This document shows positions 1 to 11,635 of a stretch of 64,000 nucleotides of DNA, in pieces. Positions within the stretch are counted from its first letter, which is position 1. The number at the start of each line of letters is the position of its first letter. The notes under the pieces are model-generated. The model was not told where the DNA came from. It saw only the letters and a program-made list of their open reading frames with translations, and searched no databases. This DNA is from Cryptomeria japonica (lineage: Eukaryota; Streptophyta; Pinopsida; Cupressales; Cupressaceae): NCBI RefSeq assembly GCF_030272615.1, contig NC_081407.1, positions 142,856,897 to 142,920,896 of the forward strand. The letters are read 5' to 3'. Made by a program: the position numbers and the translations under genes.

Positions 1-811
1 TTAAACTTCAAACCACCACTCCTTATTTTCAAACACTTCATATAGGGTCCCAATATCTTAATTTTATCCTCCACTTCCACTTTCCAAATGCTCTCCAATA
101 AAATCTCAATTCTACCTACACTCCTAAGCCCAACACATGAAGATGCTAGGGTAGGGCTTGCTCAAAAGTGCCCCAAACTCCATCTCCTACATAAATCCTT
201 CAAAAACCATGTGTTACACTCAATTATCCCATACATTTCACTTATTTGGCAAAATTTCATCAGTGGATGGTCAGATAATTACATCTTTTCAATCCAAACT
301 CTCAAAACAACGGTTTTAGGGCTGTTCTCAAAGAATTGGTTATAAAATTCACAAAACTTGATGAAAACATATGAAAGTAATGCCAAAATGAAGGGGATTC
401 AATGTAATTTAATATGCATCTAGTCTTAAGTCATAAGCCTTATGTACTAGTACGGACTACTCGCTGCAATAGGGAGAAAATGGTTAAAACACAGGAAATG
501 ATTTAGTTTTATCGTTTTCCTTCCAAAATTTGCATAAACAACACCAAAAGTTTGAAACCAATGATCCATTACCAAATTTTGAACTACTGGCCATTGGTCT
601 TCCAAACCAACCAAAAATACACAAAATGCAACATTACAACTTTTATAACATATTGACAAAGTTGACAAAACTCAACAAGTGGACCCTACATGACTCAAAT
701 ATATCAAAAATGGTCCTATAGGACCTTATTACATATGATGAGATGAAAAAAATTAAATTTAGACCCCTATGTGCATTATTGACCCAAAATGGTCATGGTA
801 TTCCTATGCCA
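1..811 (-). repeat. 3' LTR (partial) of the gypsy element
   Basis: Positions 1-811 align with 13063-13916; both share the block 'AAACTTCAAACCACCACTCC' near their left ends. Similarity stops after CCA at 811 and 13916, giving the TG..CA LTR edge (TGG on the minus strand). The right copy carries about 40 extra bases near 13600-13640. The outer end lies left of the window. I see no convincing polypurine tract just inside 811, so this internal edge may have been altered. Confidence 0.88.
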
Positions 812-829
812 TACACCCGGAGAGAAAAG

Positions 830-1147
830 AATCTCAAGTTCCTCTTGAGATTAGATCTTGTACTAATGTTCCATGCTTTGTTATATCCTCTCTTGAAATC
901 TATGTGGAATCTTTAGGTGGGAGGCATTGCCACTTGACAAGATTTTGACTGTAAACTTTGTGTCTTGTTCTCTTGATCTCCCTTGTGTCCATTAATATAC
1001 TCTCAAGCTTCAATGGTTCAATAGGGGGTAAATATTTCACCCAATCTCCATCAACATCAGCACCTATACCTACATCCACAATTACCTCAAAGGCATATAG
1101 ATGAGCAAAATTAAATATAGGTGAGATAAAAACTCCAAGAGGGAGTT
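830..1147 (-). pseudogene. Chromodomain-like C-terminus of gypsy integrase (decayed)
   Basis: The minus-strand translation downstream of the integrase core contains 'KRTRHKVYSQNLVKWQ' followed by 'LPPKDST', a stop in place of the expected Trp, then 'ISREDI'. This is the layout of a chromodomain: a basic start, then L-V-K-W, then a (S/T)-T-W-E/I segment. In chromoviruses this domain helps target integration to marked chromatin. The conserved aromatic residue has become a stop codon and a frame change separates it from the integrase core. Assignment rests on motif reading only. Confidence 0.6.
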
Positions 1148-2152
1148 CTATCTCATTGCACTCTCTCCAAATTTATGGACTACCTTGCATGGCCCAATCT
1201 TATTTATCTGTAGCTTGGTATATTTTCCCTTACATAGCCTCTCTTTCTTCAAGTGTACAAGTACCAAATCTCCAACCTTGAACTGAACATTCCTCATCTT
1301 CAAATATATATTTGTTTTGTACTTTTCCCCACTCTTTTTGAGGTTTTCCTTGATCTTATCATGTATATCCTTAATGGATATGGAAAACTCTTCTCCCTCT
1401 GCACTCCTCTTCTCCAATCCACTTAGATCTTCGAGCTCAAAGACACCTCTTAGTTTCAATCCATATACTACCTCAAATGGGGTCTTCCCTATGCTCCTGT
1501 TGAGGGAATCATTGTAAGCATACTCCGCCTGTAGGAGAACAAGATCACATTGCTGCCCATGCTCCTTTGTAAGAAACCTAAGTAATTTTCCCAATGATCT
1601 ATTGACCACTTTGGTCTGCCCATTTGTTTGTGGGTGATAGGCAGTACTAAAGGTCAGATTTGTCCCCAATTTTCTCCACAAGGTCATCCAAAAGTGACCT
1701 ATGAACTTAGAGTCTCTATCTAATACTATGGTGAGTGGCAACCCATGGATCCTCACTATTTCCTTAAAGAATAGACCTGCAATATTTGAAGCATCACTTT
1801 TGCACTTGCAAGGGATAAAATGGGTCATTTTACTAAATCTATCCACAACTACAAACACACTATCAACTCCTCTTGGTGTTTTGGGTAAACCCAATACAAA
1901 ATCAATTTTGATTGACTCCCATGGGTGATTAGGCACTGGTAAAGGCTAATCAAGTGCTGCATTAGAACTATAGCCCTTGGACCTTTGACAAATTCCACAA
2001 CTTTCAACAAACCTTCTAACATCTAGATTCATCTTTGGCCAAAAATAAAAACTTATCTCCTGTTCTAGGGTCTTATACACCACAAAGTGTCCACCCAAAC
2101 TACCAAAATATTTCTCTCTTATCAAATTTGCTCTCATAGAGAACTTGAGCAC
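1148..2152 (-). pseudogene. Gypsy integrase (H2C2 zinc region and DDE core)
   Basis: The upstream part (2152-1946) has the end of the HHCC zinc-binding region, with C-G-I-C-Q-R. The core (1936-1148) begins 'HPWESIKIDFVLGLPKT', typical of plant chromoviruses. The catalytic triad would be Asp12, Asp73 (in V-L-D-R-D-S-K-F) and Glu109, spaced D-X35-E. Residue 109 reads Lys in 'NGQTKVVNR', so the catalytic Glu is lost. The two pieces share a frame but are separated by a stop. The downstream basic region resembles the GPY/F module ('INKIGPCKVV'). Confidence 0.9.
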
Positions 2153-2301
2153 ACAAAACTAAGCCCCTTTGAACAATAACCCATCTTGTAACACAAAATT
2201 AGAAAACTCATTATGAAAAGCATCTTGTGACTGATTGCAAATAGAAAAAACATCCTTAACATCATTATCATCTTTGTATGTACCTTTGAGTGCATCTATA
2301 C

Positions 2302-3600
2302 CTATACTTTGAAGTTGTATCTCATGCACCAACATTGTCCTCTAGCTAAGAGCACCAACAACCTTATTTTCTTGACCCTATGAATCAACTTGTTTTGGCT
2401 GTTAAAAAATCTTAATGCATGATTATCGGTGAAAACATCAAATCCCTTTGGCAAGAGGTAGTGTCTCCATTTCTTGAGGGATTGCACCATTGCATAGAGC
2501 TCTAGTTCATATGAGGAATACTTCATTTTGGCTTCATTGAGCTTCTCACTAAAAAATGCCATTGGTCTCCCTTCTTAACTCAAAACTACACCAATTGCAT
2601 AACCGCTTGCATCACACTCAATGGTGAATACCTTATTGAAATCAAGTAATGTGAGTATGGATTATTGAGCCACTAGTTTTCAAGTATTCAAAACTCTTCT
2701 CTTCATCACTAGTCCATTGGAACCTATTCTTCTTGTCTCCCTTGATAGTATCTATGATAGGAGAGAAAATGTGGCTAAAATTCCTTATGAATTTCCTATA
2801 TAAGCTAGCGAAACCATGTAATATCCTTATATCTGTTACTGATTTAGGAGTTGGCCAACTGAGTATGGCTTCTACATTTGTGGGATCCATCTTCAATTCA
2901 CCTTTCGAGATCACAAAGCCAAGGTAGACAAGTTCATCCTTTATAAACTCACACTTCTTGAGATTGATCATCAACTCTCCTCATTCAACCTTTTGAACAC
3001 CATGTTCAAGTGCTACAAGTGTTCCTCCTTTGTCTTGTTGTATACAATGATATCATCCAAGTATACAACCACAAATCTACCTATGTACTATTTTAAAACC
3101 TCATTCATTAATCTCATGAATGCTTTTAGGGTATTTGATAACCCAAATGGCATTAATAGCCACTCATACAAACCCCCATTGTTCTTGAAGGTGGTTTTCC
3201 ACTCATCTTCTTCCCTTATTTTGATTTGATGGCACCTGCTTGTCAAATCATTTTTTTAGAAATAGCATGCACCTCATAAATTATCCATCAAATTCTCCAT
3301 CTAAGGTATAGGAAATCTATATCTGATTCTGATCTTATTAATTTCTCTTGAATTAGTGCATAACCTCCAATCTCCACCTTTCTTGGGTGCCAAGACAATA
3401 GGTATAGCACAAGGGCTCAAGATTTCCCTTATGAGACCTATGTCCAACAATTATTGAATCTAATTTTTTATCTGTTCATTCTATTTTAGGTGTCATCTTA
3501 TATGTTGCCTTGTTTGGCAATCTTGCATCGGGTATGAGATCAATATGATATCTCACATCCCTTATGCGTGGTAATGAACTAGGGAGCTCCTCCACAACTA
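2302..3600 (-). pseudogene. Gypsy reverse transcriptase and RNase H
   Basis: Minus strand. The catalytic RT motif 'FVVVYLDDIIV' reads from about 3081 to 3045. The palm/thumb follows at 2974-2642, with 'KCEFIKDELVYLGFVIS' and 'PKSVTDIRILHGFASLYRKF', the usual gypsy RT end. RNase H lies at 2562-2302, with 'FFSEKLNEAKMKYSSYELEL' and 'FTDNHALRFF'. The parts are broken into different frames with several stops, so no continuous enzyme remains. The YLDD residues themselves are intact. Confidence 0.9.
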
Positions 3601-3601
3601 T

Positions 3602-4527
3602 GTCTTCATACTCATCCGACAAGGTCTAAACTTCTTTGGGTATCTCTCCTCCATATGTTGTTGTCATAATTAATGTAGGCTTCCCAATGATGGCATAAGA
3701 AATATCTTCTTCACTCAAAATCTTCAAAAAGTCTTTCTCCTTGACCACCATTACACTTGGTTCTTCATTGAAATCCTTGTCATCTTCTTGTAGGGGTGTA
3801 AGAGTGTATGAAACTCCATCCTTTTCTATCATGTATGTGTTTTTTTCCAAATCATGTTTAACCTTCCTATCAAATTGCCAAGTCCTTCCTAGGAGTAGGT
3901 GGAATACATCCATAGGGATGATGTCACACAATATCTTATCCTTGTATGCACCAATATTGAATTCAACCCAAGCCTATTCATTCACTAAGACTTGCCGACC
4001 CTTATTGAGCCATGAAAATTTTTAGGCTGTTGGACAAGGGTTCCTCTTAAATTTAAGCTTAACTGTCATCTCCAAAGACATAATATTATCAGTAGAGCCT
4101 GAATCTACTACAACTTTGCATACCTTTCCTTCTAACTTACATGTTGTCCTGAATAATGCCTTCCTTTGTGGGGGTTATTTGGTGGTTGGTACCTTAATTA
4201 GTGTCCTCCTTATCAACAAGGACTCACCTACCTCTAGGGACACATGTAGAGAAGGTGAGTTCACACTTTCACTATCTCCCTCTTGCACAATTTGGGTTAT
4301 CCTTTCACCATTATGAGAAATTATATCTTGTTTGTCTGGGAACTTCCATGCAGTGTGTCCAAACTCATTGTAGGTATAACATCTTCCTAAGAAAGCATTG
4401 GATCCTCTACCATTAGGCCTTCTACCTCTAAGGTTACCTCTACCACTTGACTCACCATTTTTCTTTTGCTAACCGCTTGATTCACCTTGTTGTCTTTGTG
4501 ACCTCCCTCTTGCACCAAAGTTACCTT
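3602..4527 (-). pseudogene. Gypsy gag tail (zinc knuckle) and aspartic protease
   Basis: From 4527 downward the minus strand encodes a Gly/Arg/Gln-rich gag tail, then a degenerate CCHC knuckle, C-Y-T-Y-N-E-F-G-H-T-A-W-K-F, in which the second and fourth Cys are Tyr and Phe. The protease active site 'VVVDSGSTDN' lies near 4118-4089. The C-terminal protease segment 'IIPMDVFHLLLGRTWQFDRK' lies within 3931-3626. In-frame stops occur between these blocks. Element A cut the gag gene just upstream of the knuckle. Confidence 0.87.
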
Positions 4528-5546
4528 TGTTGGCAATTGAAACTCATCTAGTAAGGTGAATTACATTTAGGGTTCTCATTGATAGAAAATCATCTTTAGG
4601 TATTGGTATTTCTTATTCAGTTTCATTGTCTTATCATTTTTCATAGATTGGGCCAACTGGTATACATTATACACAACCAGTATACACACACTTTGCTTTA
4701 TTCTTGTTAACTAGTTAGTCTTGATACCAATAATGTATATTTGGGACCCAATTAAGTATAGGACCCGGTTAAGGTATTTTGGGACCCCGATAAAATCACT
4801 TGTAAAATTTCTGGTAGTGTGTGAAGGCCGACATTAATTGTGATCATAGGGATAATGCATATCATGCTTCATGATCCGGCAACCAATAGGTTTATTTTTT
4901 TCATTAAGGCCAACATGGTGGAAAGATACAAGGGTATTTAAGGGACAACACTTAGCAATGGATTTGATGTGTGTGGTTATGATATGTCGGATGCGAATCA
5001 GTCAGAGATTGATGGTATGTGATTTGCTCAACGAGTGAAAGCTTTTGTGTGCAGTTTCACATGCGCAATCCTAACCAGTAGTGCAGAACAGAGAAGAATA
5101 GGGTATCAGTAAACCGGTTCAGAGGAGGTTGATAGAGCTTTAACCAGAACTTATCTAGCATGGTCAGATGCACTTTATAAGTTTATTTTTGTATGAAATC
5201 ATTGTGTAATGTTGTGTAAGTTAGTGAGACTTCTATTTGAGTAGTGAGCTCTAGGTAGTGAGCCTAATTGCATGTGCAATCCCCTCTATGTAATATTTGT
5301 ATACCTTGATCAAGTATATAGATATTATGGATATCAGCCCCACTATGGTATTTCCCTTTACAGAGTTTTCCACGTATAAACATTAGTGTTATGGTAATGT
5401 TGCTTTATGTGTTGTTTGGTTTATGCACTTTTATTTTATTTTCTATTAACCGGTTCATAAGCAATAAGTTCAGAAATTCATTTACCACTAGAACATTGAT
5501 TCACCCCCCCCCCCCCCCCCCCTCTCAGTGTTCTTGGATTCCAACA
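4528..5546 (+). repeat. 5' LTR of element A
   Basis: 1019 bp, TGTTGGC...CCAACA. It aligns throughout with 10666-11630 and shares blocks such as 'GGTATTTTG(G/T)GACCCCG'. It ends in an expanded run of 19 cytosines (5504-5522) before CTCTCAG, where the right copy has only a short C run. No strong TATA box stands out. Confidence 0.92.
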
Positions 5547-5548
5547 AT

Positions 5549-5560
5549 TGGTATCAGAGC
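5549..5560 (+). promoter_or_regulatory. Primer-binding site of element A
   Basis: TGGTATCAGAGC lies two bases after the LTR end. It is complementary to the 3' end of initiator tRNA-Met, the usual minus-strand primer of plant copia elements, and is a perfect 12-base match. Confidence 0.9.
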
Positions 5561-5614
5561 CTAGTTCCTTGGAATAAGTCTAGCAACTTGAGGAAGATCC
5601 GAAACTTGGAATCA

Positions 5615-6727
5615 ATGGAAACCGGTTTGTTGCAACAACTTCAACTAGCTCTTGAGGATCTTGATAATGAGTAGGTAGAAAATGGTAAACTAAAGAATGA
5701 ACTGAGGCAAGCCAGAGAACACATCATTTCATTACAAGGGTAGCTATCAGCTATTCAAGCCAAGAGGAAGGAACTACGTGATCAATTACAAAATCAGAGT
5801 AGTGATGAGGAAGATGCCTTAAAAGATTAGTGTCAAAAACTTACTTAGGAGAATACTACCTTGAAGAATGAAATGCAAGCCCTAACCATGAGAATGTGCA
5901 AGGACATTGAAGACAAAAAGAAGAATGAAGAAAACCTAGCTCAAGCATTGAAGGGAAAATATGAGGAATGCAATAGACTGACACATGAGAATGACATGTT
6001 AAAACATGAGTTGATTCAGTCCCAAAATAATTAACAGGAACTTGAGAGACATATCATAATAATGATAGATGACTTAGCCACTACAAATGAGTACAAGGAC
6101 AAATTCAAAGCTATCTCTACAAGACTTGATGAACTACTAAAGAGTCAGAGAGATGCTAATGACAAGAGAGGTCTTGGATATGAAGTAGGAGAAATCTCCG
6201 GTACTACACACCAAGATCAATTGCCCGATTAGAAGTAGAATCATGCCAACAATTGGAACTAGAAATCACTGGTAAGACAGCTTAAAGCTCACAAATTCAA
6301 TGGTACATGCTTTTTTTGAAATAAATATGGTCATATGGAAAGTTAGTGTAGAAATAGGAATAATCAAAACAATGCATGATCCACTGGTCTTGGATATGTC
6401 AGATGTCATGCATGTAGTAGATTTGTAAATATGGCTAACCAATGCAGATCAAAAGGAAATCAAGGAAGTCAGGGGTACAACAAAGAAATTCGGAAGAACG
6501 TTATCTGTTATGCATGCAATAAGATTGGATATATTGCTAAATATTATAGAAGTAAGAATCCACTGGTAGCTTATGGAAATGCAGATGAGAAGGGAAAGGC
6601 AACAATTCAAGATATCAGAAAGAAGCATGAGAGAAGATGGGTTAGGAAATCAGATACTCCACCGACAGATCAACTGGTAGAGCCATCAAGTCCTGCACTG
6701 GAAGCAGGAACTTCATCCAGTAACTAA
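5615..6727 (+). pseudogene. Gag-like protein of element A: coiled coil plus zinc knuckles
   Basis: One reading frame runs from ATG 5615 to the stop at 6725 (about 370 codons) with no frameshift but roughly eleven in-frame stops. The first ~200 codons are heptad-like and rich in Leu, Glu, Lys and Gln ('METGLLQQLQLALEDLDNE' at the start), predicting a long coiled coil. The last third holds three CCHC-type knuckles: C-F-F-stop-N-K-Y-G-H, C-H-A-C-S-R-F, and C-Y-A-C-N-K-I-G-Y-I-A-K-Y-Y; each has lost a ligand. A Pro/Ser-rich tail follows. The frame replaces the usual copia gag and is not followed by protease. Several stops (TAG before V, L and E in the coiled coil) look like former Gln codons. Confidence 0.7.
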
Positions 6728-7105
6728 GGCACTCTCCTTAGGGGTAGGCAAATCATTGAAGATCATGGAAACACACTAGATTAGATATATAGTTAGGTAA
6801 TTCTGATTGCAGATGGATAATTAGGTGATTTAAAACAGTTTACCAGAACCTATATGCAGATTATGTGATCTGGTTAGATAATTCAGTAGCATTTATGACA
6901 GTGGAAAATTAGGGTTAATGACGATAAAAGGGAAAAAAAAATTAAGTCATTTCTTCACACAAGGATCGAGCATTTTGGAGAGCAGTTTCTAGAGCATTTC
7001 AAGAGTCCAAAGGTAATTTGTGCGAGCATCTACATTCGAAGAGCATTTCATCATTCGGCAAAAATTTGAGGTATTTATCGTTTACTAAAACCCTCAATAT
7101 TTATC

Positions 7106-10100
7106 ATGGCTTCATCATCGAATGTTGATACTCCTTTGGTAGTGGAAATTAAGAAATGCCCTCATCCAGAATTCAAGAAGCATCATTTTAAATCTCTTTT
7201 GGATGAGTCATTGGGAGCCTTTTTGAGTGTTTTCCCTGGTGTTCTTCACACCGAAGACATTAGGGCATATATCCACTATAATAATGAGGAAATTGGGAGC
7301 TATGAAATGTCTTGTGATTTCACTGAAAATTCAATCATCAACAATCAGCTGAAGCTAGAATATGCACATTTGTAGAGGAAGGGTTTTACCCAATTTATGG
7401 ATTTTCTGACATTTGACAAAGATGAATGGTTCAGGTATATTCTCAGCCGCATTCATGGGGAATTCATATAGTTGGACTGACCATACAAAATCACTGAGAA
7501 ATTCATCAAGAACATCACATGCCTTCATAAGGTTGGGGGTTTGTCAGGCCCTAGGTCAAAACTTTCTAACACTAAACTCTGTAAACTCACTAGTGTCACC
7601 TTCGATGGTAGATCAATGAGAGTAGATGATATTAGAGACATTGATGTAAAATTTGCAGCAATGACAATCGGTTACAAACTTTATTATTCAAACTGGATAA
7701 ACTTTGTCTTCGGTAACAACATCCTCATTACACATCAAATGGTGAAGGAGGATGCACACTATGACCTGTGTAGTGTAATGCTGAAGAAATTAATAACTAA
7801 TATTCAGAAGATAAAGAAAGATAAGAAAAACACATTCCAATATGGATCTTATGTCATATGCTTGGCATTTTAATTTTTGAATATGATTCCTAATTATGGT
7901 AAAATACAGTGGGCTTTTGATAGACCGATAGCCACCCAAATAGCTCAGATATTAGATAGACAAGGTGATAAATAGTAGAATGCCAATCTATGGGTATTTT
8001 TCAAAACTTTCTAGAAAGAAATGAAGAACATGGCTAGAATTCCAAAATAAATTGTAGAAAAATATAAAGATACTATTTTTTTATGGTTAACAAAGATGAA
8101 TGCGTGATGGAGGGAGTCCAGCCTAGAACAGTCTGGATCATGCCAATTGATTATGAAGTGGATGAGGCCACACTAGATGCTTATGTACAACACTTATTGA
8201 AATCTCCAGTTGATTAAAAAGAAGAAAAATTAGCACAACTCAAGAAAATGGTTTAAATGTTCATCAGGACCAAGTTGCAACCGCCATAAGAAAGAAAATG
8301 AAAAGGGTTGTAGTTGAGACATTAATTAGTGAGGGTTATGTTAGGGCTGAAATTGAAGAAAAAGTTAAAATCCTTGAAGCTCGGAGAAAGGAAGAGATGA
8401 AGCAGAAGAGGAGGGAGGAGAGAGAAGTGAAGAAGGTAGCTTAGGACACTGCTAATGTGGTTCCAGTTTCTACTAAGTCATCAAAACAACCGAAAGTACC
8501 ATTCGGTGAGCCTGCCAGCCCCAAGCCGAAGGAGTCAATGAAGAGGAAGCAAAAAATGGCTAGGAAATACATGATTGTATCTTTAGAGGAGACTAAATCT
8601 AATGAAGAGATTAAACATGCTCCAAAGAAGAAAGGTATTTTTGCTAGGGTTGTGAGAGAAAAGAAGGAAGAACAGAAGAAACAACCTAAGAAGGAGCCTC
8701 CCTGGAAGACTCCCAAAATCACAATTGTACATAAGCGGAAGCCTAAGTCTGATGAGAAATCTAAACCGGAAACAAAGAGAAGAATCATACGAAGAAGTTA
8801 GATGTTCAAGATATTATTGATCAGATCATTAATGATGGTAACTTGGATAACATTTATGCATTCTATGATGATTTCAATGATAAAGACAAGAAGCATTTTG
8901 AGGAAGAAATTGTTTTATATCTTGATTCTTTTAGTAGGACTTTGATTGAGTTAGAGAAAAAATTTCCCAAGGAGTTGTATAATAACTTAGAGATTAGGAA
9001 ATTACATGCACAAACTTTGGACCGACAAATAAAGGAAATAGAATTAGTTAATCTCTATCCATCAATAACTTCACATGAGATTGTAGATTTAATCAATAAG
9101 GCAGGCTCAATTGAATTCAATCCTAAACATCGGATTAATAACTTGATGTTAGAAAAATTTGAAGAGATCCGGAACGAGACTATAGATATATGGCTGAGAA
9201 TTCTTTTAAGTCTTGGATATGAGTTGAGTCCTAGTTTTGTTCAATCACAGAATATACAATTACCAGGGGACAAGAACTGGTAAAATTTGATGAGCAGAAT
9301 ATAAATACAGATCCATCGGTTAGTACTCCAGCGGTTACTACTCAACTGGCTAGTGAGTCCAATTTTGAAACTGACAATACTCAAAATCCTCTGGCAGATA
9401 ATGTACAGGATGTAGAGGTAGATATTGTAATGGATAAAAATTCAAAGGATAATGTTTCAGACAATATATCAAAAGTGAATGAGACAGCAAGTGGCGAAGC
9501 CACCGGTGCACAGGAGGTAAAGGCTACAGAGCATAAGTCATCGACTTACACAAGCAAACAGACAATGATAGACTTCCCTTCCAGTTTGGCAATTGACACA
9601 TCATCCTTAGCCAAAGGGTAAATGATGCAATTTTCTATCAGTTTTGAGAAGCTTTATCATAAGATGTCATCGATAGAGAAAATTTTGGCCATTGCAGCAC
9701 TCCAGGCATAGGCAACATGGGAATTATCTCAAGAGGAGTCTAAGGATAGAGAATTAATTCTGAACACTTTTGAGGTTTTGAACTGGTTAGTACTAGAATT
9801 TCAAGAAAAAAAGAGCGCAAGCTAATCCGGTAAATTGCAGGAGATTATTAAATTCATTCCTAAGCAATATGATTCTTTGGTTAAGATTTTCTTAACTAAG
9901 GCTAAGAATAAATTTGTTGAGGCCTAGAAGTAGACATTTCTGTAGATGATTGCATCTGAGAAGGCTAAGCTTCAAACTTGTTTACAGTCTATTGATGCAA
10001 CATTGGTAGAAGGTGGAAAGGTTTATAAGACTTGTCTAGATTTTTTAAAGCTCACAGCTCTTATAGACAAGCAAATTTTGGATTGTAAAGATAACTTGAT

Positions 10101-10451
10101 TAAGATTTCTAATTCTTATAATCCGATAGAAATTTTAACAAGTTCTTTAGGTGGTCCAGTTTTGGCGGTTATGGATCAGATTTTGAGGTAGAGAAGGAAA
10201 TGGACAACACAATAAGGCGAGCAATAGAGCTCCAGAATTTTATTGGTCCTTGGCTTCATAACCTGCTATTTTACAAAACAAAGTGTATATCTAACATGCA
10301 GAAGGAGGATCCCACAGAATCTGAGGCAATTGAATATTATGCCAGTCTCTTGAATGGATTCACCTCCATTCTTGATTCTCTTAAGAAGGGTTGGGACACA
10401 TACTTTTCATTTTTCAGAACTTTATATGCTGACATTTTGAAACATGTATAG
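7106..10451 (+). pseudogene. Unrecognised long ORF2 of element A (~1100 codons, decayed)
   Basis: I do not recognise this protein. It starts with ATG 7106 ('MASSSNVDTPLVVEIKKC'). An alpha-helical first domain runs to about 8090 and includes 'KLSNTKLCKLTSVTFDGRSM' and 'YGSYVICLAF'. A strongly basic Lys/Glu hinge follows (8280-8800), then a helical domain (8810-9283), an acidic Ser/Thr linker (9300-9620) and a C-terminal helical domain to 10451. Frames 2, 3 and 1 are used in turn, implying about three indels plus scattered stops. No polymerase, nuclease, protease or integrase signature is seen. The hinge-and-helix layout could suit a structural or nucleic-acid-binding protein, but that is only inference. 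Confidence 0.55.
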
Positions 10452-10665
10452 GAACCGATATGTATATATTTGTACAATATTTTTGGTGGACACCTGCTTT
10501 GTCATTTATGTCAAAGGGGGAGGAGTACAGTGAAAAATGGATTTATATCATAGGGGGAGTACACTACATGTATATAACTACATGGATGTACAGGTAAGAA
10601 AGAGAAGATTCAGGGATGATATCATTTTTTGCATGAGTGTTGCCATCAATGCAAAAATGGGAGAT
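10452..10665 (+). promoter_or_regulatory. 3' polypurine region of element A
   Basis: Non-coding stretch with three purine-rich motifs: TCAAAGGGGGAGGAG near 10512, CATAGGGGGAGTAC near 10548, and CAAAAATGGGAGA just before the LTR at 10666. The last is the expected plus-strand primer. An arm of an inverted repeat (10635-10655) lies just upstream of it and pairs with 10711-10729 inside U3. The same layout is found in elements B, C and D. Confidence 0.75.
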
Positions 10666-11630
10666 TGTTTGCAATTGACACTCTTTCAGTAAGGTGAATT
10701 ATATTTAGGGGTGTTATTGATGTCAACTCATCTTCAGGTGTTCGTATTTCTCTTTTGGTTTTATTGTGTTATCATTTTGCATAGATTCGTCCAACCTGTA
10801 TACACACACTTTTCTTTATTCTTGTTAACTGGTTAGTCTTGGTACCAATAACATATATTTGGAACCCGGTTAAGGTATTTTGTGACCCCGGTAAAATCAC
10901 TTGTAAAATTTGTGGTAGTGTGTGAAGGCGGAAATTAATTAAGATCATCAGGATAATGCATATCATGCTTCGTGATCCGACAACTGACAGGTTTATTTTC
11001 TTCATTAAGGCCGACATGGTGGAAAGATGCAAGGGTATTAAAGGGATAACACTTAGCGATGGATTTGATGCATGTGGTTATGCGATTTTGGATGCAAATC
11101 AGTTAGAGATTGATGGGATGCAATTTGGTCAGTGAGTGGAATCTTTTGTGTGCAGTTTCACGTGTGCAATCCTAACCGGTAGTGCAAAATAGAGGAAAAT
11201 AGGGTATCAGTAAATTTGTTCAAAGGAGGTTGACAGAGCTTTAACTGGAACTTATCCAGCATGGTCAAATGCACTTTATAAGTTCATTTTTGTATGAAAT
11301 CATTGTGTAATGTTGTGTAAGTCAGTGAGACTTTTGTTTGAGCAGTGAGTTCTAGGTGTTGAGCCTGATTACATGTGCAATCCCTCTATGTAATATATAT
11401 ATACCTTGATCAAGTATATAGATATTGTGGGTATTAGCCCCACCGTGGTTTTTCCCATTACAGGGTTTTCCATGTATCAACATTGGTGTTATGGTATTGT
11501 TATTTAATGTGTTGTTTGGTTTATGCACTTTAATTTTATTTTTTGTTAATCGATTCATAAGAAATAAGTTCAAAAATTCATTTATCGGTAGAACACTCAA
11601 CCCCCCTCTCAATGTTCTTGGATTCCAACA
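10666..11630 (+). repeat. 3' LTR of element A
   Basis: 965 bp, starting TGTTTGCAATTGA and ending GGATTCCAACA. It differs from the left copy by many substitutions and small indels, so the insertion is old. It lacks the 19-base C run of the left copy. Confidence 0.92.
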
Positions 11631-11635
11631 ACCTC

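Larger units (their letters stand above)
4528..11630 (+). mobile_element. Non-autonomous LTR retrotransposon 'A' nested in gypsy gag
   Basis: Two direct LTRs (4528-5546 and 10666-11630) begin TGTT(G/T)GCAATTGA and end GGATTCCAACA. They are flanked by ACCTT (4523-4527) and ACCTC (11631-11635), a 5-bp target-site duplication with one change. A tRNA-iMet primer site follows the left LTR, and a purine-rich stretch ending AAAAATGGGAGAT precedes the right one. The 5.1-kb interior has no protease, integrase or RT motif in any frame I read. It encodes a gag-like coiled-coil/zinc-knuckle frame and a second long, unrecognised frame. LTR style and the 3' purine motifs match copia elements B-D, so mobilisation in trans is likely. 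Confidence 0.9.

Noticed and set aside
88-345. 85-codon frame at the left edge
   Set aside because: Lies within the gypsy LTR and is not kept in the matching LTR at 13150-13400.
8441-8788. 115-codon hydrophobic minus-strand frame resembling a membrane protein
   Set aside because: Shadow of the Lys/Glu-rich plus-strand ORF2 hinge of element A; AAG/GAG codons read as CTT/CTC on the other strand.
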